From assembly GCA_937930695.1 (NCBI GenBank), contig CALHCB010000198.1, positions 1 through 32,462 on the forward strand: a stretch of DNA of 32,462 bases, written 5' to 3'. The position numbers and the translations under genes are program-made. Each line of letters starts with the position of its first letter. Within the stretch, counting starts at the first letter, position 1. Origin of the DNA: an uncultured Acidimicrobiales bacterium. Lineage in GTDB: Bacteria; Actinomycetota; Acidimicrobiia; Acidimicrobiales; SZUA-35. Under the pieces are notes generated by a model. That model had not been told where the DNA came from. It worked only from the letters and a program-made list of their open reading frames with translations, and did no database searches. This document shows, one piece after another, positions 7,416 through 16,219 of this stretch.

Positions 7416-8786
7416 TTAGCTGCGGCGCGCATCGCGAATCACTTCTTCGGCGGCAAGGCCATAGCCGAGCAGTACATCGTCGTCACCGCCACGAGCAGAC
7501 AGGAGGAAGCTGGTGGGCATGCCATCTGCATCGACGCCGTTGGGGATGGCTAGGCCACAGAGGTCGAGCATGTTGCCGAGATTTGTGTTTCGCAGTGCCT
7601 TCAGGTTGGTGCGACCAAACAGGTCGACATCGGCGTCGAGTGGCGCCACTTCGGGTGCGGTCATCGCAACGGTCGGCATCGCAATGAGCCGCGGTCCGAC
7701 GACGTCCCAGCAGTCTTCGATCATGCGCTCTCTGGCGGTCAGGATCGAGTGGTAAGAGTGAGCGGACATTGTCTTGCCACCGTTGATTCGCGCAACGACA
7801 CGCGGATCGACGTTGGCGGCGTCGGGGCCGTCAACCAGCGCCTTGTGGATGAAGTACGCCTCGACCGACGCGAGCGTGCCGTGATCGGCGGTGAGCCGCA
7901 TGACGTCGGCGAAGGGTTGCAACGGGCCGCGTTCGATGCGCGCCCCGGCAGCTTCCAACCGTTTCAGGCTGGCTTCGAAATTTGTGGCGACGGCGTCGTC
8001 GAGATCGTCAAGGCAGACTGTCTCCGGCACGAAGATCACGGCTTCGCGCAGTTCGCGGCGTCTGACGTCGGTTGTGGCGGCTCCACGGAGAACCATGTCG
8101 ATGAGGAGGCAATCTTCGACGGAACGAGCCAGCGGGCCGACAGTATCGAGCGTCGTCGAGAGAGCAAAGACACCGTCCTTGTCGATGCGGCCCTCGCTGG
8201 TTTTGTAACCGACCACACCATTGAAGGCGGCCGGCAGACGAACGGAGCCGCCGGTATCGGTGCCGATACCGCATGGAGCGAGGTTGGCGGCGACCGCGAC
8301 GCCAGTGCCGGAAGAAGATCCGCCGGGAATGCGATCTGCGCCCGGTGAATGCGGGTTGCGCGGGGTGCCAAAATGAGGATTCAGGCCGAGGCCGGAATAG
8401 GCGAACTCGGTCAGATTGGTTTTGCCGAGGCACACCATGCCGCCATTGCCCGCACAGTTGGCATCACGCGATGCGGGCGCGGCACCGCGGCGGGTTGCTG
8501 ATGCGGCGGTTGTGATTTCGCCTTCGAGGTCGACCAAGTCTTTCCAGACAATCGGTACGCCGTCGAGAGGCGAAAGAGGTCGTCCGGCGGCGATGCGGGC
8601 GTCGGCAGCGGCGGCTTCACGGAGTGCGCGCTCGCGGGTGATGCTCGTATAGACATGCGCGGCAGCGGGCGTGTCGGCCTTTGCGAGGTAGTAATCCGCC
8701 AGCGCAACGGCGCTTGTCTCTCCGGCGATTAATGCCCGGCCAACGGCGGAGGCGGTTCGCTGTGAGAGCTTGTCGAGATTGGTCAT
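7416..8786 (-). CDS. Amidase, amidase-signature family
   Basis: A 456-aa amidase-signature enzyme that hydrolyses an amide to a carboxylic acid and ammonia or amine. The Ser-cisSer-Lys triad is visible: K82 in IVWKDL, the GGSSSG loop at residues 155-160, and the nucleophile S181 in TDTGGSVRLPA. The segment LGKTNLTEFAYSG is also standard. The best alternative is a GatA homologue, but there are no gatB or gatC neighbours and the C-terminal half differs, so a stand-alone amidase (AtzF or indoleacetamide hydrolase-like) is more likely. The ATG has GGGGG about 5 bases upstream. It converges on the TetR gene with only 30 bases between stops. A TATAGCGT sequence on the minus strand (plus 8844-8851) may be its -10 region, about 50 bases before the start. 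Confidence 0.92.
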   Translation of the reverse strand: MTNLDKLSQRTASAVGRALIAGETSAVALADYYLAKADTPAAAHVYTSITRERALREAAAADARIAAGRPLSPLDGVPIVWKDLVDLEGEITTAASATRRGAAPASRDANCAGNGGMVCLGKTNLTEFAYSGLGLNPHFGTPRNPHSPGADRIPGGSSSGTGVAVAANLAPCGIGTDTGGSVRLPAAFNGVVGYKTSEGRIDKDGVFALSTTLDTVGPLARSVEDCLLIDMVLRGAATTDVRRRELREAVIFVPETVCLDDLDDAVATNFEASLKRLEAAGARIERGPLQPFADVMRLTADHGTLASVEAYFIHKALVDGPDAANVDPRVVARINGGKTMSAHSYHSILTARERMIEDCWDVVGPRLIAMPTVAMTAPEVAPLDADVDLFGRTNLKALRNTNLGNMLDLCGLAIPNGVDADGMPTSFLLSARGGDDDVLLGYGLAAEEVIRDARRS

Positions 8787-8966
8787 GTCGTTCCCCCAAG
8801 AAGAAGGCCACCCGTCAATACAAAAAGGGCGACCGCGAGTTTTACGCTATATCGCGGTTCGAGTGGGTGGCGTTCGCGTGCGACGCAACGCTCCCGGTCA
8901 CGAACCACGTTCGCTGCGATCGCTCACCGCACCGTGACACGAGCGCAAGTTGCAGCAGCAGGGCCC

Positions 8967-8981
8967 TAGCGTGTTGTTCTA
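8967..8981 (+). promoter_or_regulatory. -10 element for leaderless SURF1 transcript
   Basis: TAGCGT (8967-8972) ends 8 bases before the ATG at 8981. No purine-rich ribosome binding site is present, so a leaderless mRNA is likely. The identical hexamer precedes the LLM oxidoreductase at 24088. Confidence 0.4.
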
Positions 8982-9775
8982 TGAGCGCCGGAGACTCGAT
9001 CGAACGGGATTGGTCCTTCCTGCGAGAGCCGTTCTGGATTTTCTCCCATGTCTTTGCGCTGAGCGTCGTTACTGCTTTTCTCTTCTTCTGTTTTGGGTGG
9101 CAGGTGCCTCGTCACTTCGCTCGGGTCGACGAGAATGTCCTCATCGAAGCACGAGCCTTCGGTGAGCCAATCGATGTGGTCGACGCGATCGATGAACCGA
9201 TCGACATGCTTGAATTCACCGCAGTCAGCGCATCGGGGCGCTACATCGAACCAGCGCTCGTGCGGGTCGCCAATCGAAGCCAGAAGGGGCAGGCTGGCGA
9301 TTGGCTCGTCGGATTGTTCGAAACATCGACCGGCGAACTGGTGCTGGTCAACCGCGGCTTCATTACTCGTGATGCTGTTCCAAGCGATCCGGTCGAAGGC
9401 GAGCTTCTCGGGTGGTTGCGCGAGTCTCGGGAGCGCGAGCGGTTTGGGGCAACCGATACGGGCGAAGGAGACCGCATTCCCCGACTTGATATTGATGCCA
9501 TTGGCGATCGATTCGAGGATCGTCTCGGAGGTCGTGATCTCGCCCCGATGTGGATTCAGCTTGCATCCCCGACGCTGGAGACCAGCTTTCCTGAGCCGGT
9601 GCCGCTTCCTGAGCTCAACAGCGGGCCGCACCTCAGTTACGCGGTGCAGTGGTTCATCTTCGCGGCACTCGGACTGATCGTGTATGGACTACTCCTTCGC
9701 AAACGCGCGGGAGAGCGACCCCAAACTGCGGTTGATGAGGCAGTCGAGGACTACCCTGCGAGTCATGGCGTTTGA
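8981..9775 (+). CDS. SURF1 family cytochrome oxidase biogenesis protein
   Basis: A 264-aa membrane protein. It has an N-terminal transmembrane helix (about residues 18-38, WIFSHVFALSVVTAFLFFCF), a large extracytoplasmic domain and a C-terminal helix. The hallmark GPHLSYAVQWFIFA precedes the second helix. VLVNRGFI and MWIQLASP match the SURF1 core. Family members help assemble haem-copper cytochrome c oxidase (haem a insertion). The start at 8981 gives the normal SURF1 length; longer in-frame starts further upstream would run across the divergent amidase promoter. Its last 11 bases overlap the following winged-helix gene. No cox genes are in the window. Confidence 0.9.
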   Translation: MSAGDSIERDWSFLREPFWIFSHVFALSVVTAFLFFCFGWQVPRHFARVDENVLIEARAFGEPIDVVDAIDEPIDMLEFTAVSASGRYIEPALVRVANRSQKGQAGDWLVGLFETSTGELVLVNRGFITRDAVPSDPVEGELLGWLRESRERERFGATDTGEGDRIPRLDIDAIGDRFEDRLGGRDLAPMWIQLASPTLETSFPEPVPLPELNSGPHLSYAVQWFIFAALGLIVYGLLLRKRAGERPQTAVDEAVEDYPASHGV

Positions 9776-10397
9776 ATCTGACCCCGGTCTTCTTGCGATG
9801 CTCGGCCTTCGGTTGAAAGGGTTCGCTGAGGCGGACGCAATAGCCGGCCTTGTTCGACGTGACACAACAGAGGTTCAGTCGTTGCTCGAGGGCGCGGCCA
9901 AAGACGAATTCACGCAGTACCGAGACGGTAGGCGAAGCGGCTGGACGCTCCTGCCGGAGGGTCGAAAAGAGATCGAACGTCGTGCCAGTGCAGAGCTTGA
10001 CGAGGTTGGCTGTCGCGAGATCGTGCAGGCCGCTTACGAAGACTTTCTGAAACTCAATGGCGAGATGCTCGCTGTCTGCACGCGATGGCAGGTGAAAGAC
10101 GCTGAGGCGCAAGTTCTCAATGATCACGAGGATCCGGACTACGACGCTGCCGTCATCGCCGAACTCGCGGGCCTCGACGACGGTGTGCAGCCGATCTGCG
10201 CAACGCTGAGCGGACTGTTCGAACGGTTCTCCATCTATGCCCCTCGATTCACCGAGTCGCTCGACAAGGTGCGATCCGGCGATCAACGCTGGTTCACCGC
10301 TCCGATGATCGAGTCATACCACACCGTCTGGTTCGAACTTCACGAAGATCTTCTGGCAACGCTTGGGATCGATCGAGCATCTGAAAATGCTCACTGA
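9765..10397 (+). CDS. Winged-helix domain protein of unknown function
   Basis: A 210-aa soluble protein overlapping the end of SURF1 by 11 bases, so probably co-translated. The N-terminal ~65 residues resemble a MarR-like winged helix: LRLKGFAEADAIAGLV, a recognition-helix region TTEVQSLLEGA, then a wing with SGWTLLPEGRKEIERR. The remaining ~140 residues are helical, acidic and rich in Glu and Leu, without a motif I know. The start ATG 9765 is preferred because it begins just before the winged helix. A longer in-frame start at 9684 would extend the overlap to about 90 bases. The 3' end, including the stop codon, lies in an 11-bp direct repeat (10386-10414). Function is unknown; a transcriptional or protein-binding role is inference. 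Confidence 0.75.
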   Translation: MAFESDPGLLAMLGLRLKGFAEADAIAGLVRRDTTEVQSLLEGAAKDEFTQYRDGRRSGWTLLPEGRKEIERRASAELDEVGCREIVQAAYEDFLKLNGEMLAVCTRWQVKDAEAQVLNDHEDPDYDAAVIAELAGLDDGVQPICATLSGLFERFSIYAPRFTESLDKVRSGDQRWFTAPMIESYHTVWFELHEDLLATLGIDRASENAH

Positions 10398-10414
10398 TCT
10401 CGCAATGCTCACTG
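10386..10414. repeat. 11-bp direct repeat across a stop codon
   Basis: AATGCTCACTG occurs at 10386-10396 and 10404-10414. The first copy contains the TGA stop of the winged-helix gene. It looks like a small local duplication. Confidence 0.6.
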
Positions 10415-10484
10415 TTCTGGCCACGACGCAGCACCCAACGCTGCACGTCGCCACGCCGCACCTCCTCAAGAAAAGGGCTGTTTG

Positions 10485-11405
10485 ATGTCACGCCTCACCC
10501 CACCACGATTCGGTTCCGTGCTCACGGCCATGGTCACCCCGTTCGATGCCGACGGACAGCTCGACCTTGACGGAGCAGCCAACTTGGCAAAGTGGCTCAC
10601 CGAACACGGCAACGACGGAGTTGTCGTCGCGGGAACAACCGGTGAGTCAGCAACCCTGACCCACGACGAGCAGATCGCGCTCGTCACGACCGTTCGAGCC
10701 GCCATCCCGAACCATTCGCTGGTCGCGGGAGCGGGAAGCAACGACACTCGGGCAGCGGTCGAGCTCACGGAGCGAGCCGCTGCTGCCGGCGCTGACGGCA
10801 TCTTGCAGGTCACGCCGTATTACAACCGGCCATCCCAGGCGGGCATCGAGGCGCACTTTCGGGCTTGTGCGGCGGCAACTGACAAGCCAATCGTCGTGTA
10901 CGACATCCCTGTGCGAACCGGACGCAAGATCTCGACCGACACACTGCTGAGCCTGCTCGAAGTAGACAACATCGTGGCCATCAAGGACGCTGCCGGCGAT
11001 CCGGGGGAGACCGCTTCGCTGATGGCTCGCGCTCCCGAAGACACCGATCTCTACTCGGGTGACGACAGCCTGACGCTGCCGTTCCTCTCGGTCGGCGGCA
11101 CCGGCGTGATTGGTGTGGCAACACATTGGGCTGGTGTCGAGATGGCCGAGATGATCGCGGCCTACGCAAAGGGCGACGTTGCCGACGCAATGGCGCTCAA
11201 CCAGCGATTGATTTCTTCCTATGACTACGAGGCGTACGACGATGCGCCCAACCCTGTTCCCTCAAAGGTGATGATGAATCTTCTTGGTGTACCTGTCGGC
11301 GAATGCCGATCCCCGATGGGCTTTGCGCCCGCAGATCTTGTTGATCGAGCGCGCGCTGTTCTGTCTGACCTGGACCGCTTGGCCGAGCTCGGCCGGGCGC
11401 TCTGA
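10485..11405 (+). CDS. dapA: 4-hydroxy-tetrahydrodipicolinate synthase
   Basis: A 306-aa TIM-barrel aldolase that condenses pyruvate with aspartate semialdehyde in the diaminopimelate/lysine pathway, feeding peptidoglycan. The Schiff-base lysine is K167 (VAIKDAAGD). The catalytic tyrosines are Y113 (TPYYNRP) and Y139 (VVYDIPVRTG), with the same spacing as in E. coli DapA (107/133/161). GTTGES near residues 46-51 carries the threonine of the proton relay. Start ATG 10485 is chosen over a TTG three bases upstream; the upstream sequence is only weakly Shine-Dalgarno-like. The stop TGA overlaps the ATG of rnj by one base, so the two form an operon. The dapA-rnj-ftsK order is common in actinobacteria. 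Confidence 0.97.
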   Translation: MSRLTPPRFGSVLTAMVTPFDADGQLDLDGAANLAKWLTEHGNDGVVVAGTTGESATLTHDEQIALVTTVRAAIPNHSLVAGAGSNDTRAAVELTERAAAAGADGILQVTPYYNRPSQAGIEAHFRACAAATDKPIVVYDIPVRTGRKISTDTLLSLLEVDNIVAIKDAAGDPGETASLMARAPEDTDLYSGDDSLTLPFLSVGGTGVIGVATHWAGVEMAEMIAAYAKGDVADAMALNQRLISSYDYEAYDDAPNPVPSKVMMNLLGVPVGECRSPMGFAPADLVDRARAVLSDLDRLAELGRAL

Positions 11406-13156
11406 TGGCATCTTCAAGCGAGACCTCTGCGAAGAAGAACTCCAAGAACAGCGGTTCAAAGGGCAAGGCAAGCGACGCAGTCCGAGTTGTTTTTCTGGGC
11501 GGTCTGGGTGAGATCGGGCGGAACTGTGCCGCGATCGAAATCAACGATGAAATCATGCTCATCGACTGCGGGCTCATGTTCCCAGATGACGACATGGCAG
11601 GCGTCGATCTCGTCCTTCCCGACTTCACCTACCTGCGTGAAAACAAAGACAAGGTCATCGGCGTCGTGGCCACCCACGGTCACGAAGACCACATCGGAGC
11701 TCTCGGCTTCTTGCTCGAGGAAATGCCGCTCCAGATCATCGGCTCGCCGCTGACGATCGGCCTGGCCCGCAACCGCATTGAAGAGAAGGGCCTGCTCGGA
11801 CAAGCGAAGTTTGTCGAAGTGAGCGACAACGATCGCATTCAAATCGGCAACTTCGACATGGAGTTCTTCCCGGTCACCCACTCTGTGCCACACGGCTTCG
11901 CCACCGCATTCCACACTCCCCAAGGAGTGATTCTGCACTCGGGCGATTTCAAGCTCGACATGACGCCAGTTGATGGTCGGCTGACTGACCTCGCAGGCAT
12001 TGGGCACCTCGCGAAAGACGATGGTGTGCGCCTGTTCCTGTGTGACTCGACCAATGCGATCGAGGCCGGCTTTTCGGCTTCAGAAACCTCGATCGGCCAA
12101 TCGATCCACGACCTCTTCAAAGACAAAGAAGGCCGTCGAATCGTCGTCGCCTGCTTCGCGAGCCACATTCACCGCGTGCAACAGATCGCCGATGCCGCGA
12201 TTGCCAACGGGCGAATCGTCGCCACGTTGGGGCGTTCGATGAACAAGAACGTTCACCTCGCCCGTCAAATGGGTCTGCTCACAATCCCGGACACGCACCT
12301 GCGCAACATTGAGAGCGTTGAAGACATCCCCGACGAGAAGCTCTGCATCATCTCCACTGGATCCCAGGGAGAACCGATGTCGGCACTGGCTCGGATGGCC
12401 AGCGGCGACAACAAATGGCTCAAGATCCAAGACGGTGACGTCATCATCTTGTCCTCGCATCCCATTCCCGGAAACGAATCAAGCGTCACGCGCGTTATTG
12501 ACGGCTTGCTCCGTCGAGGGGCCGAGGTCATCGACTCAAAGACCCATGATGTCCACGCGACGGGTCACGCGAAGGCCGAAGAACTCAAGGTCCTTCATTC
12601 GATTGTTCAACCTGAGTGGTTTGTTCCTGTCCACGGCGAATATCGCCACATGACCGAGCACGCTCGGATTGCGACTCGTATGGGAACCGCCGCTGATCAC
12701 ATCACGGTGTGCCAAGACGGTGAGTCCGTGGTGCTCGACGACAAAGGCCTGCGTCGGGGCACTGATGTTCCTGCCGAGTACATCTACGTCGATGGAAACG
12801 TCGGCGACCTCGACGAGAGTGTCCTGGGGGAGCGGCGCACACTTGGGACTGACGGCTTTGTGTCCGCGGTGATTCCGCTGCGGATCGAGGGGCCGAACGC
12901 GGAACTGCTTCGGTTGCCGGAGATCATCAGCCGTGGTTGGGTGCACGGCGAAGAGGGAGATCAGCTTCGCAAGGATGCGGCTCATGAGGTTCGCAATGCC
13001 ATCGAAAGTGCGATCAAAGATGGCAAGCGCACGCGCCAGGAACTCGAGCGGATCGCTCGGCGAGTGCTCGGCCGCTTCGTGAACAAGCGGACCCGCCTTC
13101 GACCCATGATCGTTCCCGTGGTACTCGGGGCACACGAAGGCAACGAAGAGGCCTAG
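11405..13156 (+). CDS. rnj: Ribonuclease J
   Basis: A 583-aa metallo-beta-lactamase/beta-CASP ribonuclease with endo- and 5'-exonuclease activity in mRNA decay and rRNA maturation. The zinc motif HGHEDH is at residues 91-96, followed by the HSVPHGFA and HSGDFKLD histidines. The beta-CASP region contains TGSQGEP and ASGDNKW, and HATGHAKAEEL matches the family. A C-terminal domain of about 130 residues follows. The first ~25 residues are a Ser-, Lys- and Asn-rich tail not seen in every homologue. Its ATG overlaps the dapA stop (TGATG), so translation is coupled. The 188 bases after it hold an imperfect G-rich/C-rich hairpin near 13163-13184 but no gene. Confidence 0.96.
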   Translation: MASSSETSAKKNSKNSGSKGKASDAVRVVFLGGLGEIGRNCAAIEINDEIMLIDCGLMFPDDDMAGVDLVLPDFTYLRENKDKVIGVVATHGHEDHIGALGFLLEEMPLQIIGSPLTIGLARNRIEEKGLLGQAKFVEVSDNDRIQIGNFDMEFFPVTHSVPHGFATAFHTPQGVILHSGDFKLDMTPVDGRLTDLAGIGHLAKDDGVRLFLCDSTNAIEAGFSASETSIGQSIHDLFKDKEGRRIVVACFASHIHRVQQIADAAIANGRIVATLGRSMNKNVHLARQMGLLTIPDTHLRNIESVEDIPDEKLCIISTGSQGEPMSALARMASGDNKWLKIQDGDVIILSSHPIPGNESSVTRVIDGLLRRGAEVIDSKTHDVHATGHAKAEELKVLHSIVQPEWFVPVHGEYRHMTEHARIATRMGTAADHITVCQDGESVVLDDKGLRRGTDVPAEYIYVDGNVGDLDESVLGERRTLGTDGFVSAVIPLRIEGPNAELLRLPEIISRGWVHGEEGDQLRKDAAHEVRNAIESAIKDGKRTRQELERIARRVLGRFVNKRTRLRPMIVPVVLGAHEGNEEA

Positions 13157-13329
13157 ACCGAGGGTGGGTCGCCCTCACCCCCAACACCATCGGTGACAGA
13201 TTGTCACGTTCGCCGTGCCGCGGCAAGCGAGCGGAACAAGACGGGCCCGGAACTGTGCCCGCTTGGAGTTGGTCGGGTGGTGTTCTTCGGTGCGATGAGG
13301 GTGTCCCGCAGTGTGATTGGTCGACCTGT

Positions 13330-13345
13330 TAGAGTGGTCGCACTG
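13330..13345 (+). promoter_or_regulatory. -10 element for leaderless ftsK transcript
   Basis: TAGAGT (13330-13335) ends 9 bases before the GTG start of ftsK. The TAG is an in-frame stop, so translation cannot start earlier, and there is no Shine-Dalgarno sequence. A -35 element is not clear. Confidence 0.35.
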
Positions 13346-16161
13346 TGGTTACAACGAATCGGACCCCCCGGTCCGGTCGAGGGGCTGCGGGCGGTCGATC
13401 GGCATCAAGTTCAACGCGTGCTTCTGGCACTCGGGGAACTGCTGCTCAGCGTCGCGCTCGCAAACAACGAGAGGCACGCGGTCTTGCATTGATCGCGCTT
13501 GGTCTCATCCTCGGCCTGGCTATGTACACCGGCGCAACAGGATCGATTGGATCTTGGCTCGCCAACGCGATCGGCGCAGTTGTGGGACGAATGCGTCTCC
13601 TCGTCCCCCTCTTTGCCCTGTGGGGTGGGTGGCACCTGCTTCGAACCGCGCCCGGAAAGAAGAAGAAGGCATCGAGTAAGAAGAAGCCGATCCGGCCACT
13701 CAGTGAGACGGTTGGCTGGGTCATGTTGTTCCTCTCGCTCTTTGCAATTCTCGATCTCATCGGTGGTCGACCTGGCTGGGGATCCTCAGCAGAACGTCTC
13801 TCGAACGCTGGCGGTTGGCTCGGAGTCTGGGTCGGCGGCAGTTTTGAGAGCTGGTTTGGATTCTGGGGAGAAATCGTTCTCACCACAGCCATGGTGATGA
13901 TCGCCCTCGTACTGCTCACCGGATTGTCCACTGGATCTGCTGTTGATGTCATCGGTGGAGCCTTCGACCGGGTTCGTGACGGAATCGACGCGGTCCTGCT
14001 TCGTCTTGGGCTGAGCACCGCGCACGACGACAAGCCGAAGAAGGCCAAAAAGCAAGCGACAACGGATGCCTCCGGCCTGCTCGACCTTGAATTCCCTGAT
14101 GATCTGACCATGGTTACAGCTCCTGATGATGGGGAGCTCTTCGATCAGGAGACGTACATCGATCTTCGGGCTGACGGTTCGCCGGAGCCGAGTCCCGATC
14201 AACCGTACGATGCACCCGACGTCGCCACGCCGCTTGCGGAATCTGAGCCGTCGAGCTGGGATCTGCCTGCTCCACAGCCCATCATCGAAATCCCCGAAGT
14301 TGCCGTCGTTGACGGTATGACACTGGCAGCCCCTCAGCCTGCGGGCGGTAACTGGACGCTCCCGACGATGGAGTTCCTGGAACGCAGCGAAGGGCAAGAC
14401 GTTGACCGTGCAGGAGTAGAGCGCACAGGACGACAACTCGAGCATGCACTTGCTGAGCACGGTGTCGAGACGCGTCTGATTGGCGTTGTTGTCGGCCCCA
14501 CCGTCAGCCGCTTCGAACTCGAACTCGGGCCGGGCGTCAAGGTCAACCGAGTCACGAGCCTTCACAAGGACATCGCCTACGCCATGGCGACCCCTGACGT
14601 TCGGATTCTTGCTCCCATTCCAGGGAAGCAGGCCATTGGCGTTGAGGTCCCGAACGTTCGCCGCCAGATCATCACTGTCGGAGACCTTCTCGGATCTGAA
14701 GAAGCAATCGCTGCGACGCACCCGCTCGATGTGGCACTCGGGCGTGACATCACCGGCAAGACCGTGATGGCCAACCTGGCCAAGATGCCTCACTTGCTGG
14801 TCGCTGGACAGACCGGCTCGGGTAAGTCGAGCTGTATCAACTCGATGTTGACCTCGTTGTTGATGCGCACAACACCTGAGCAGGTTCGACTGATCCTGGT
14901 CGATCCGAAACGAGTTGAGCTCACGCAGTACGAGCGTCTTCCCCATCTCTTGACCGAGGTCGTCACCGATCCCAAGAAGGCAGCCAACGCACTCGCATGG
15001 GGCGTTCGAGAAATGGAGCGTCGATACGACGCTCTGTCTGAAGTCAGCGTGCGTGACATCGATGGCTACAACAAGGCTGTCGATGAAGGACGCCTTGCTC
15101 CGGTGATGGACCCGAGCGGCGACATGGTCGAACGCGAACGCCTGAGCTACATCGTCATCATTCTTGACGAACTCGCCGATCTCATGATGGTGGCGGCACG
15201 TGACGTCGAAGAGTCGATCTGTCGTATCGCCCAGAAGGCCCGCGCGGTCGGTATTCACCTCGTGATCGCCACCCAGCGCCCTTCGACCAACGTCATCACC
15301 GGCCTCATCAAGGCCAACGTTCCGGCCCGTCTTGCGTTCGCCGTGTCGAGCCTCACCGATTCTCGAGTAGTTCTCGACCAGGCCGGCGCCGAGCGTCTTG
15401 TCGGTCGGGGGGACGGTTTGTTGCTCGATGGCTCGACCAGCACTGCGGCTCGATTCCAGGGTGCATGGATCACCGAAGAAGAGGTCTCGAACCTCGTCGA
15501 TCACTGGCAGAAGCAGGCGCCCGAGGTTGTCTTCGACAGCCGGGTGCAGGGCGAAGAAGTCTCACAAGCTGCTGCGGCACTGCCTGGTGGCACCACCGGC
15601 GACGACGACGATGATGAACTCGTGCTGCAAGCCATCGAGCTTGTTGTGCGCTCACAGCTTGGTTCCACATCGATGCTGCAGCGCAAGTTGCGCGTTGGGT
15701 TCGCTCGCGCTGGTCGTCTGATGGACATCATGGAAGAGCGCGGCGTCGTTGGTCCGACCGTTGGGTCCAAAGCTCGCGACGTCCTGATGACCCCAGAGGA
15801 TCTCGACACCGGTCGTTGGCCCGCTGCGATGCGGACCGGTACCGCTCCTTCGCCGGCTGCAGCTCCCGTGGTTGCCTCAGCGTCGCGGCCAGCCTCCGCT
15901 CCAACGCCGGCTCCGGCACCACCACCACCAACCATTGCTGCAGTGCCTGACGTCGCCACGTCGTCGGACTTTGACGAGCCGTTCTCATCGGTTGCGGTCA
16001 AGGATCCGTCGGGGGAGATGGACCTCGGTCCCTCTAGCGATCGAGATGCCCTTGTGGATCGTCCTTTCACCGGATTCGGGTTCGACGATGACGATGAGTT
16101 CGCCGACGACGGATTCGATGCGGCGCTGGCTCCTCCACCGGGCTACCGGCAACCCGACTAG
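13345..16161 (+). CDS. ftsK: DNA translocase FtsK/SpoIIIE
   Basis: A 938-aa membrane-anchored DNA pump that clears chromosomal DNA from the septum. The N-terminus is basic and Ser/Arg rich, followed by about four transmembrane helices between residues 45 and 205. An acidic, Pro-rich linker (about 225-340) leads to the motor domain. Walker A GQTGSGKSS is at residues 488-496 and Walker B VIILDE has its aspartate at 608. A gamma winged helix (about 760-825, ending GPTVGSKARDVLM) would read KOPS-like sites. An Ala/Pro-rich, then acidic, tail of about 100 residues follows. GTG 13345 is the first start after an in-frame TAG at 13330. The linker is short compared with E. coli FtsK, nearer to SpoIIIE/actinobacterial forms. 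Confidence 0.96.
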   Translation: MVTTNRTPRSGRGAAGGRSASSSTRASGTRGTAAQRRARKQREARGLALIALGLILGLAMYTGATGSIGSWLANAIGAVVGRMRLLVPLFALWGGWHLLRTAPGKKKKASSKKKPIRPLSETVGWVMLFLSLFAILDLIGGRPGWGSSAERLSNAGGWLGVWVGGSFESWFGFWGEIVLTTAMVMIALVLLTGLSTGSAVDVIGGAFDRVRDGIDAVLLRLGLSTAHDDKPKKAKKQATTDASGLLDLEFPDDLTMVTAPDDGELFDQETYIDLRADGSPEPSPDQPYDAPDVATPLAESEPSSWDLPAPQPIIEIPEVAVVDGMTLAAPQPAGGNWTLPTMEFLERSEGQDVDRAGVERTGRQLEHALAEHGVETRLIGVVVGPTVSRFELELGPGVKVNRVTSLHKDIAYAMATPDVRILAPIPGKQAIGVEVPNVRRQIITVGDLLGSEEAIAATHPLDVALGRDITGKTVMANLAKMPHLLVAGQTGSGKSSCINSMLTSLLMRTTPEQVRLILVDPKRVELTQYERLPHLLTEVVTDPKKAANALAWGVREMERRYDALSEVSVRDIDGYNKAVDEGRLAPVMDPSGDMVERERLSYIVIILDELADLMMVAARDVEESICRIAQKARAVGIHLVIATQRPSTNVITGLIKANVPARLAFAVSSLTDSRVVLDQAGAERLVGRGDGLLLDGSTSTAARFQGAWITEEEVSNLVDHWQKQAPEVVFDSRVQGEEVSQAAAALPGGTTGDDDDDELVLQAIELVVRSQLGSTSMLQRKLRVGFARAGRLMDIMEERGVVGPTVGSKARDVLMTPEDLDTGRWPAAMRTGTAPSPAAAPVVASASRPASAPTPAPAPPPPTIAAVPDVATSSDFDEPFSSVAVKDPSGEMDLGPSSDRDALVDRPFTGFGFDDDDEFADDGFDAALAPPPGYRQPD

Positions 16162-16204
16162 CGACGTGCGGCGAAAGATCATCCGCATCATCAATTCGAG
16201 CCAA

Positions 16205-16219
16205 TACGATCCGCTGCGA
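16205..16219 (+). promoter_or_regulatory. -10 element for leaderless antiporter transcript
   Basis: TACGAT (16205-16210) ends 8 bases before the ATG at 16219, with no Shine-Dalgarno sequence between. It lies in the 57-bp spacer after ftsK. Confidence 0.35.

Noticed and set aside
7749..8348. 199-codon plus-strand open frame opposite the amidase
   Set aside because: Shadow of the amidase catalytic core; no start signal.
13786..15504. 572-codon minus-strand open frame opposite ftsK
   Set aside because: It lies fully antisense to a clear FtsK motor; the translation has no fold or motif and low-complexity Arg/Gly/Asp content typical of a high-GC shadow frame.
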